Assembly: GCF_000023465.1 (NCBI RefSeq) | Contig: NC_014041.1 | Coordinates: 682,001 to 746,000, forward strand | Length of the DNA: 64,000 bases | From: Zunongwangia profunda SM-A87 | GTDB taxonomy: Bacteria > Bacteroidota > Bacteroidia > Flavobacteriales > Flavobacteriaceae | Reading direction: 5' to 3' | Shown here: positions 37,101-43,170 of the stretch, piece after piece | How the letters are laid out: each line of letters starts with the position of its first letter | Numbering within the stretch: position 1 is the first letter of the stretch | The notes under the pieces: model-generated | Seen by the model: the letters and a program-made list of their open reading frames with translations, nothing else | Database searches by the model: none | Told to the model about the DNA's origin: nothing | Program-made: the position numbers and the translations under genes

Positions 37101-37930
37101 CGGTTCCATTAAATGAACTCGTAGAAATTCGCTATGAAAAAGGGCCGCAGGTGATAAAAAGTGAAGATACATTTTTAATAGGCTATGTGCTTTTTGATAA
37201 AATGGAGGGCTTTGCTGAGGTGGATGTCGTGGAGAATGCGCAAAAAACCATTCAGCAGAAAATAGAGGCTGGGGAGTTAAAAGTGCCGAAGGGAATTAAT
37301 TATGAATTTACAGGGAATTATGAGAATCAGCTTCGCGCCTCCAAAACATTGTCGATCGTAGTGCCGCTTGCATTGTTGATCATTTTTATGATCCTGTATT
37401 TTCAATTTAAATCGGTAACCACTTCATTTATTGTGTTTACCGGAATTGCTGTTGCCTTTGGAGGCGGATTTATCATGATCTGGTTGTATGGGCAGGACTG
37501 GTTTTTAAATTTCAGCTTGTTTGGTGAAAATCTTCGGAACCTATTCCAAATGCATACCATCAATTTAAGTGTCGCGGTTTGGGTTGGCTTTATTGCGCTG
37601 TTTGGTATTGCAACTGACGACGGTGTGGTTATGGCCACTTATCTCACACAAACTTTTAGTAAAAATGAACCGGATACTATCAAATCAATTCGTGCTTCAG
37701 TTGTGGAAGCCGGAGAAAAAAGAATTCGTCCTTGTTTAATGACTACCGCCACAACAATTTTAGCGCTATTGCCGGTTTTAACAAGTACTGGACGTGGTAG
37801 TGATATTATGATTCCCATGGCAATACCAAGTTTTGGCGGGATGGTATTCGCTTTAATCACGCTATTTGTCGTACCGGTATTGTTTTGCTGGAAAAAAGAA
37901 TTGAAGTTGAAAAGAGAAGTGAGTAGTTAG
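34199..37930 (+). CDS. cusA: CusA/CzcA-family heavy-metal RND efflux pump
   Basis: This 1243-residue RND pump uses proton influx to drive metal out through a tripartite channel. Visible parts are the first helix and porter start (PVAVDAIPDIGENQQIVFTKW), the proton-relay Asp in IAIAIGTMVDVGVILSENI, a second helix set with GIATDDGVVMATYL, and the late MIPMAIPSFGGM. Methionines in SFLLMPTSMPHAG and RLVMLQTGMRAPMG align with copper-binding Met positions of E. coli CusA, favouring Cu(I)/Ag(I) over Zn/Co (inference). It is about 200 residues longer than CusA: one extra segment lies in the periplasmic part (KVSKTCKVSQLIPDENGEYYRN, about 760-810), and hydrophobic extra helices lie near 540-640. Confidence 0.9.
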   Translation: MLNKSIKFLIENKLVAVILLLVLVGWGVVNAPFNWEKARIARGIPRNPVAVDAIPDIGENQQIVFTKWEGRSPQDIEDQITYPLTTSLLGIPGVKTIRSASMFGFSSIYIIFEEEVEFYWSRSRILEKLNSLPAGLLPEGVNPSLGPDATALGQIYWYTLEGRDKEGNVTGGWDLQELRSIQDFYVKYALSSAGGVSEVASIGGYVQEYQIDVNPEKMRQYKVSLQDVVKGVKESNREIGAQTLEINQAEYLVRGLGYVKSIDDIENAVVASKDFSALKVSDVANVSIGPAARRGILDKEGAEVVGGVVVARNGANPMEVIQNVKDKIASISGGLPSKELTDGTTSQLTIVPFYDRSELIQETLGTLNEALSLEILITIFVIVIMVFNLRASILISGLLPVAVLMVFIAMKIFNVDANIVALSGIAIAIGTMVDVGVILSENIIRHLEENEAELPTNTVVYNATTEVSGAIITAVLTTIISFIPVFTMVGAEGKLFRPLAFTKTMALTASIIVALFLIPPFAASIFKKRETRKNFNLAIQALLILAGIVMIFYGFWIGLILIGLGIAGILKAQNITSEKQHNWLVVGVIATAIVFMLAVFWRPLGLDTSIFWNVIMVAIICFGLLFVFNLFKNSYTRILHWALANKILFLVFPLAIIIAGFTIMRNTGEEFMPSLNEGSFLLMPTSMPHAGVAENKRILQQLDMAVASIPEVKTVVGKAGRTESALDPAPLNMYENIIQYKPEYALNANGEKQRFKVNEDGYFVLKDGSVCANSNLKTEQTSKVSKTCKVSQLIPDENGEYYRNWRPHIKSPNDIWNEISAATKLPGITSAPKLQPIETRLVMLQTGMRAPMGIKVRGQDLRQIEAFGMKLEEILKEAEGVKDEAVFADRIVGKPYLLMDIKRDRLARYGISVSDVQDVLEVAVGGKMLSQTVEGRERYSVRVRYPRELRDSPEDLKDIYVPVENGQPVPLNELVEIRYEKGPQVIKSEDTFLIGYVLFDKMEGFAEVDVVENAQKTIQQKIEAGELKVPKGINYEFTGNYENQLRASKTLSIVVPLALLIIFMILYFQFKSVTTSFIVFTGIAVAFGGGFIMIWLYGQDWFLNFSLFGENLRNLFQMHTINLSVAVWVGFIALFGIATDDGVVMATYLTQTFSKNEPDTIKSIRASVVEAGEKRIRPCLMTTATTILALLPVLTSTGRGSDIMIPMAIPSFGGMVFALITLFVVPVLFCWKKELKLKREVSS

Positions 37931-38060
37931 AATTGAGACCGCTTCGCTGTTAGAAAATAGAGAATAGACAATTTGAAGATGTGTTAATTTGAAAATGTGA
38001 TGAAATAATCAAGACTAGAATATTTTGAATGCAAAATGTTGAATTTTGAATCAATTTTTT

Positions 38061-38159
38061 TGTCATTTCGACTGAAGCGGAGCGTAATGGAGAAATCTTT
38101 AGTTTCAGTTCTTATTGAAAATAGATTTCTCGACTCGTGCCTCGCTCGAAATGACGACA
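38061..38159. repeat. Imperfect palindromic intergenic repeat (TGTCATTTCGA type)
   Basis: The outer arms are TGTCATTTCGA (38061-38071) and TCGAAATGACGACA (38146-38159). The inner arms are AGAAATCT (38091-38098) and AGATTTCT (38123-38130). This mosaic inverted repeat lies in the gap between the cusA-type and TolC-type genes. The same kind of element (TTTCGACTGAAGCGGAGCG...) is common between genes in Flavobacteria. Confidence 0.75.
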
Positions 38160-38285
38160 GGTTTTAGATAAGTAATTTTGATTGGAACATGAAACAAAAC
38201 TTTAAATGAAAAAGGAAAATAAACTGATGGCTAAAAGCTGGCAGCTAAAAGCTGAAAAAGCATATAAAACTTTCCTTTTTTGGTT

Positions 38286-39494
38286 ATGTTGCTGCTTTGT
38301 TTGGCAACCCAAGCACAACAACTAGAATCTTATGTTTTGGAAGCGCAGGATAATAGTCCGGCAATTGATGCTTTACGGGCAAAATACGATATCTCCAGGG
38401 AACAAATCAATGCGGTAAATACTTTGCCAAATACCGAATTTGCAGCAGGTTATTTTGTAAGTGAGCCGGAAACCAGAACCGGGCCACAGCAGGCTAAATT
38501 TTCAGTAAAGCAAATGTTTCCTTGGTTTGGAACAATTTCGGCAAGACAGGATTATGCGAGTGCGCTGGCCCAACAAGATAATATTGAAGTAGGTATCGCT
38601 TTAGGGAAGCTAAGATTATCGGTTTCTAAGACCTATTTTCAGTTGTATGAACTTCAAGAAAAAATTAAAGTAGTTAAAGAGAATATTGAGTTGCTGAAAG
38701 TTTATGAGGAGTTGGTGCTAAAAGGAGTTGAAGTGGATAAAGCCAGTGCTGTAGATGTGCTGCAGTTAAAAATGCGACAAAATAAGCTAGAAGATCAGCA
38801 ATTGAGTCTTCAAAATCAACTAACGTCGGGAAAAGTGGCGTTTAATCGATTGCTGAATAAAGAAAATAATGCTTTGGTAGAAATAGCGGATACCTTGGAA
38901 TTACCTTCAGAAGATATTCAGGTTTCGGCAATAAAAGTTCATCCTGAATTATCAAAATTTGATGAAAATCTGGAAAGTATTGATTTTGCTGAAGCGATCA
39001 ATAAAAAAGAATCGGCTCCGCAGTTCGGTTTAGGTATTGATTATATCAATGTAGGAACACGCACTGATATGGCAATTCCCAATTCTGATAGCTATCGGAA
39101 TGGGAAAGATATTGTGATGCCCATGCTTTCGTTTTCGATCCCGATTTTCAACAATAAATATTCATCGGTTACGGCACAAAATGAATTGCGTAAAAAGCAA
39201 ATTTCAGCAAATAAAACTCAGCGATTAAATGAACTGGAAAGTAGCTTGTCAAATGCAGTATCAATGCGTAATTCAGCTCGAAATTCCGTTGAAATTCAAC
39301 TTCGGAATATTGCCTTGACAAAAGATGCGGAGGATATTTTGATGCGCAGTTACGAAAGTGAAAGTTTGGATTTTAGGGATGTGTTGGATATTCAGGAAAT
39401 GCAGTTGGATTACCAGATGAAATTAATAGAATCCTTAAGCAATTATTTTCAGCAAGCGGCGATGATTCAGTATTTAGTGATTAGTAATGAGTAG
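38286..39494 (+). CDS. TolC-family outer membrane efflux protein (CusC-like)
   Basis: The protein forms the outer-membrane exit duct of the RND pump. The two-fold repeated long helices typical of OEP domains are visible (LRLSVSKTYFQLYELQEKI and a second set near QLRNIALTKDAEDIL), with beta-strand stretches (FAAGYFVSEPETR). The start is uncertain: the first ATG in frame is 38286 (MLLLCLATQAQQ), leaving a short signal. A neighbouring frame starting at 38227 (MAKSWQLKAEKAYKTFLF) would join it through one extra T in the T6 run at 38276-38281, giving a good signal peptide. About 403 residues, shorter than CusC (~460). Confidence 0.82.
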   Translation: MLLLCLATQAQQLESYVLEAQDNSPAIDALRAKYDISREQINAVNTLPNTEFAAGYFVSEPETRTGPQQAKFSVKQMFPWFGTISARQDYASALAQQDNIEVGIALGKLRLSVSKTYFQLYELQEKIKVVKENIELLKVYEELVLKGVEVDKASAVDVLQLKMRQNKLEDQQLSLQNQLTSGKVAFNRLLNKENNALVEIADTLELPSEDIQVSAIKVHPELSKFDENLESIDFAEAINKKESAPQFGLGIDYINVGTRTDMAIPNSDSYRNGKDIVMPMLSFSIPIFNNKYSSVTAQNELRKKQISANKTQRLNELESSLSNAVSMRNSARNSVEIQLRNIALTKDAEDILMRSYESESLDFRDVLDIQEMQLDYQMKLIESLSNYFQQAAMIQYLVISNE

Positions 39495-39559
39495 TTAGAG
39501 AAGAGAAGCAAGAATCAGGAGTTAAGAATTATGAATGCTAAATGTTGAATTTTGATTGA

Positions 39560-39662
39560 ATTTTTTGTCATGCTGAACTCGTCCACGATAGCTATTGAGA
39601 CAACATCTCATCAAGATTCTCGGAAGAGGAGTTTAAGATTCCGGATCAGGTCCGTAATGGCT
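39560..39662. repeat. Second intergenic repeat-like element (TGTCATGCTGAAC type)
   Basis: TGTCATGCTGAACTCGTCC...ACATCTCATCAAGATTCTCGGAAGAGGAG...GATTCCGGATCAGGTCCGTAATGG is non-coding. Its words (GTCATGCTGAAC, CATCTCATCAAGATTCTC) are ones I associate with repeated intergenic elements in Flavobacteria. Only one copy occurs in the window, so the repeat status is recalled rather than shown. Confidence 0.4.
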
Positions 39663-39708
39663 TAAGTTTCAAATTTTAAAAGAAAAAGCTAACGGCTAAA
39701 ATACGATT

Positions 39709-41400
39709 ATGAAAAAAACAATTATATACACAGGTTTGGCTTTGATCACTGGCCTTTTTGTTGGCTATTTGGTTTTTAGCGAAGTTGAAAATAAAACCGA
39801 AGAGGCGCATACTGAACATAATGCTTCAGAAGATACCATGTGGACCTGTTCTATGCATCCGCAGATTATGCAGCCAGAGCCTGGAGATTGCCCGATTTGT
39901 GGTATGGAACTCATCCCGGCAGATCAAAGTGATGCAACTATTGCAGGTTTTACGATGACTGAAAATGCGATGAAACTGGCAAATATCCAAACGACGATTG
40001 TTGGAACTTCTAACACAGACAAATCGGTTACTCTATCTGGAACCTTAGAGACTAATGAAGAATTAAATGCAGTGCAATCCTCGTATTTTGCCGGGAGAAT
40101 TGAACATCTTTTTATTAATACCACTGGTGAGCAGGTGAAGATTGGTCAAATTCTGGCAACAATTTATTCGCCCGATCTTGTTGCTGCTCAGCAGGAGTTG
40201 TTAACTGCGGTAAAGTTAAAAGGATCGCAACCCAAATTATACCAGGCGGTAAGAAATAAGTTAAAGAACTGGAAACTGAGCGATTCGCAAATCAATGCGA
40301 TCGAAGAAGGCGGAAGAGTAAAAGAGAATTTTCCTGTTTTTGCCTCAAATTCTGGTACGGTGACAGAAAAAATGGTAAACGAAGGGGATTACATAGATCG
40401 TGGGCAACCACTATATAAAGTAGCGAATCTTTCTGAGGTATGGGCGGAGTTTGATGCTTACGAGCAGCAATTATCGAACCTAAAAGAGGGCCAAAAACTT
40501 TATATTTCGGTAAATGCCTTTGCAGATAAAACTTTTAGCGGAACCATCGATTTTATAGATCCTATTTTGGACAATTCTTCCAGGACGACAAAGGTTCGGG
40601 TAGTTTTAGATAATCGCGATGGAAAACTAAAACCGGGAATGTTCGCAGAAGCGGCAATAAATATGGAAACTACTGAAAGTGAGCAGATCAGTATTCCAAA
40701 ATCGGCAGTAATGTGGACGGGAGAACGATCTATTGTGTATATAAAGACCAATCCAAATTTACCACAATTTGAAATGAAAGAAGTAACATTAGGGAGTGAA
40801 GTTGGCGATTTTTATCAAATTTTAGACGGGTTACAAAAAGGTGATGAAGTAGTAACTAACGGGACATTTACCGTGGATGCTGCGGCACAACTTCAAGGTA
40901 AAAAATCAATGATGAACCAGAATTCGGCAGATGAAGATGTAGCAATACAAATGAACTTACCTAAAAAATTTCAGTTGACGTTCAAACCGATGCTTCAGGA
41001 TTATTTAAATCTAAAAGATGCATTAGTGGCTAGTGATACCACTTTGGCAAAACAGACGGCGAAAAAAGCGTCAACCAAAATCAACAATACTGATACAGCA
41101 GAACTGAATCAAATGTTGGTATCTCATTTTAAAGTTATTCAGAATAAATTTAAAGCGATAAGTGCTTCCAACGACATTGCCGCGCAACGAGAAGAGTTTA
41201 TTATACTTTCGCAAAATATGATCGCGCTGGTATCGAATTTCGATGAGATAGAAGAGATGTATATTCAGCGCTGTCCAATGGCAAATAACAACAAAGGCGC
41301 AACATGGTTAAGTAAAAATAAAGATATTAAGAATCCATATTTTGGAGAGCAGATGCTAGGTTGCGGCGAAACAATAGATCGCTTACCATATAAGAATTAA
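39709..41400 (+). CDS. cusB: CusB-type RND periplasmic adaptor with metal-binding and DUF3347 domains
   Basis: After a signal/anchor (TIIYTGLALITGLFVGYLVF) a heavy-metal-binding domain appears: [27 protein letters not shown] (about residues 44-70, CxMH...CPICGM). The membrane-fusion core follows with SGRIEHLFIN-like lipoyl strands, helical hairpin (LVAAQQELLTAVKL), RGQPLYKVANLSEVWAEFDAYEQQL and a MP domain. The C-terminus carries DUF3347 (about 420-560) with LKDALVASDTT and the metal-type ending CPMANNNKGATWLSKN, NPYFGEQMLGCGE. It links the inner pump to the TolC channel and may deliver Cu to it. The same DUF3347 is found in the next gene. Confidence 0.9.
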   Translation: MKKTIIYTGLALITGLFVGYLVFSEVENKTEEAHTEHNASEDTMWTCSMHPQIMQPEPGDCPICGMELIPADQSDATIAGFTMTENAMKLANIQTTIVGTSNTDKSVTLSGTLETNEELNAVQSSYFAGRIEHLFINTTGEQVKIGQILATIYSPDLVAAQQELLTAVKLKGSQPKLYQAVRNKLKNWKLSDSQINAIEEGGRVKENFPVFASNSGTVTEKMVNEGDYIDRGQPLYKVANLSEVWAEFDAYEQQLSNLKEGQKLYISVNAFADKTFSGTIDFIDPILDNSSRTTKVRVVLDNRDGKLKPGMFAEAAINMETTESEQISIPKSAVMWTGERSIVYIKTNPNLPQFEMKEVTLGSEVGDFYQILDGLQKGDEVVTNGTFTVDAAAQLQGKKSMMNQNSADEDVAIQMNLPKKFQLTFKPMLQDYLNLKDALVASDTTLAKQTAKKASTKINNTDTAELNQMLVSHFKVIQNKFKAISASNDIAAQREEFIILSQNMIALVSNFDEIEEMYIQRCPMANNNKGATWLSKNKDIKNPYFGEQMLGCGETIDRLPYKN

Positions 41401-41520
41401 AATAAACTTTAAAGAAAAGAAAACTAAAAGCAGCTGTATTTTGCAAAAAAAAAGAGCTCTAAAAAAATATAAATACAACCTTGAAAAATACCAAACTTTA
41501 TAAACTTTAAACTAAATTCT

Positions 41521-42075
41521 ATGAAACGTATACACAGAAATCTATTTTTTATCGCCTTTTCGGCAGGGATTATAAGCTTTACTAGCTGTAAGGAAAACAA
41601 GGAAACCTCTACAGAAACTTCGGATAAGGAAATGAAAGTGTCTCATGATGAAATAATGGATAACGAGACGCCAATGGAAATGAGCGGAGCTGAATTTAAT
41701 GATGAAAAAGTTGCGACAAATTACCAGTCTTATTTAGACTTGAAAAATGCTTTGGTCGCTAGCGATGCTGAGGCAGCCCAAGTGGCAGCTAAAAAACTAT
41801 CTGAAAATGGAGAAGATGATATTATAGAAGCAGCGACTAAAATTTCACATACATTGGATATAGAAACACAGCGTAAAGCTTTTTCAGAATTAACGCATAA
41901 TATGGAGCCTGTGTTAGAAAATGCAATTGCTTCTGCTGCGATTTACAAGCAATTTTGTCCAATGGCTTTTGAAGGAAAAGGAGATTACTGGTTTGCAAGT
42001 TCTAAAGACATTAATAATCCGTATTTTGGGGATAAAATGTTGCATTGCGGAAGGGTAGAAAAAATCATTCAATAA
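41521..42075 (+). CDS. DUF3347 lipoprotein, putative periplasmic copper-binding protein
   Basis: The lipobox-like FTSCKEN (Cys23) follows a short signal, then an acidic Met-rich linker (HDEIMDNETPMEMSG), then one DUF3347 domain. The domain runs from YQSYLDLKNALVASDAE to KQFCPMAFEGKGDYWF and NPYFGDKMLHCGR, matching the adaptor's C-terminal domain residue by residue at the Cys-Pro-Met and Met-x-x-Cys-Gly positions. These Cys/Met sites suit Cu(I). A free lipoprotein plus an adaptor-fused copy suggests metal hand-off from membrane surface to pump (inference). It lies 120 bases after the adaptor gene. Confidence 0.8.
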   Translation: MKRIHRNLFFIAFSAGIISFTSCKENKETSTETSDKEMKVSHDEIMDNETPMEMSGAEFNDEKVATNYQSYLDLKNALVASDAEAAQVAAKKLSENGEDDIIEAATKISHTLDIETQRKAFSELTHNMEPVLENAIASAAIYKQFCPMAFEGKGDYWFASSKDINNPYFGDKMLHCGRVEKIIQ

Positions 42076-42082
42076 AAGGTAT

Positions 42083-42119
42083 ATGATTCTCTCTTCCATA
42101 ATTTGGGTGAGAGAATCAT
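42083..42119. promoter_or_regulatory. Perfect 11-bp hairpin before the AraC-type gene
   Basis: ATGATTCTCTC (42083-42093) and GAGAGAATCAT (42109-42119) are fully complementary with a 15-nt loop. The T-run after it is weak (TTT), so it is a poor terminator and could instead be an mRNA-processing/stability element or an operator. The first ATG of the downstream frame falls on the hairpin's first base. Confidence 0.6.
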
Positions 42120-42133
42120 TTAAAATTAAAGTT

Positions 42134-42697
42134 TTGACAGAGAATATTGTTCATATAAAAAATGTGGTTTGTGGCCGATGTATCGCGACGGTAGAAGGTA
42201 TTCTGTCTAAACTGAATATTCCGTATAAAAATGTGAGTTTAGGAGAGGCAACGCTACTAAAAGATCTTTCTACAGAGGAATATACCGCCTTTAAGTTGGA
42301 ATTGGAGAAGGTAGGTTTCGCGCTTATAGAAGCTAAAAATAAACGTATCGTAAATCATATAAAATCGATATTAATTGATGAGGTTTCTAATAGCACCGAT
42401 CAGAAAAAACTCTCTGAAATTTTAAGTGCTGAATTGCATTACGAATATAGCCACATCACTAACCTGTTTACTGCGGAAGAGGGACAGAGCATTCAGTCGT
42501 ATTTTAATAAACTGAAGATCGAAAAAGCCAAAGAGCTTTTAGAGTATGATGAACTTAGTATTGCTGAAATAGCTTATCAACTTGGTTTTTCAACAGCGGC
42601 TTATTTATCGACATCCTTTAAAAAACAAACTGGGATCACACCTTCAGAATATAAAAAAATGCAAATAAAAGATCGTAAAGGTTTGGATCATGTTTAA
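42134..42697 (+). CDS. AraC-type regulator with N-terminal HMA-like metal domain
   Basis: The C-terminus (about 95-185) is an AraC two-helix-turn-helix domain: QSIQSYFNKLKIEKAKELL, LSIAEIAYQLGFSTAAYLSTSFKKQTGITPSEYKK. The N-terminal ~75 residues resemble an HMA/CopZ fold: ENIVHIKNVVCGRCIATVEGIL with CxxC, then a LSKLNIPYKNVSLGEATL strand. I favour the TTG start at 42134 since the ATG at 42083 lies in the hairpin; both keep the HMA-like part. Normally AraC sensors hold a sugar-type cupin; here a metal-binding domain replaces it, and the gene is inside the copper island, so a copper/silver-sensing activator is inferred. Confidence 0.75.
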   Translation: MTENIVHIKNVVCGRCIATVEGILSKLNIPYKNVSLGEATLLKDLSTEEYTAFKLELEKVGFALIEAKNKRIVNHIKSILIDEVSNSTDQKKLSEILSAELHYEYSHITNLFTAEEGQSIQSYFNKLKIEKAKELLEYDELSIAEIAYQLGFSTAAYLSTSFKKQTGITPSEYKKMQIKDRKGLDHV

Positions 42698-42757
42698 GCT
42701 TTTATAAAACTGAAATAACTTACCATAATTTTAAAAGTACTTCTGCTGTTTCTCGGT

Positions 42758-42792
42758 TAATTTTGATTATGAACCAAAAAAATCAAAAATGA
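42758..42792 (+). promoter_or_regulatory. Putative -7 box and overlapping 7-codon leader ORF
   Basis: TAATTTTG (42758-42765) matches TAnnTTTG. Directly after it, ATG at 42769 opens seven codons (MNQKNQK) whose TGA overlaps the start of the copper-binding protein gene (ATGATGA at 42789). This looks like termination-reinitiation coupling, but no TTG box was found and the mini-ORF could be chance. Confidence 0.3.
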
Positions 42793-43112
42793 TGAGAAGT
42801 GAGAAATTAGTGAATGCCCTGGCAAATTGCGTAAATCATTGTAATTATTGTGCAGATGCCTGCTTATCGACAGATAATATCGTTATGATGCAGAACTGTA
42901 TAAGGACTGATAGAGTGTGTGCCGAAGTTTGTAATGCTTTAGCTAATGTAGCAGTTATTGAGGGCGCCAATATTACCGATTTTGTAAAATATTGTATTAC
43001 GATTTGCCAGGAATGTGCAGATGAATGTAAAAAGCATGAGCATAAGCATTGCCAGGATTGTGCAACCGCATGTGAAACCTGTGTAGAAGCATGTAATTCT
43101 TATCTAGCTTAA
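42789..43112 (+). CDS. Four-helix-bundle copper-storage-like protein
   Basis: This 107-residue protein has no signal peptide and 16 cysteines in regular CxxxC/CxxC spacing along helices: CVNHCNYCADAC, VCAEVCNAL, YCITICQECADECKKHEHKHC and QDCATACETCVEAC. This is the pattern of the Csp/DUF326 four-helix bundle family, which stores many Cu(I) ions on the bundle core. Staying cytosolic fits the Csp3-type rather than exported Csp1. It lies immediately upstream of copA, consistent with cytosolic copper buffering before export. Confidence 0.85.
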   Translation: MMRSEKLVNALANCVNHCNYCADACLSTDNIVMMQNCIRTDRVCAEVCNALANVAVIEGANITDFVKYCITICQECADECKKHEHKHCQDCATACETCVEACNSYLA

Positions 43113-43132
43113 AAACTGAATTAAATACTACG

Positions 43133-43160
43133 CCTAAAACCTGACTCTATAGGTTTTAGG
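43133..43160. promoter_or_regulatory. Perfect 10-bp hairpin directly upstream of copA
   Basis: CCTAAAACCT (43133-43142) pairs completely with AGGTTTTAGG (43151-43160) across an 8-nt loop and ends 10 bases before the copA start. It lacks a T-tract, so it may be a regulator-binding palindrome or a translation-controlling RNA hairpin. Confidence 0.6.
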
Positions 43161-43170
43161 TATCTTTCTT

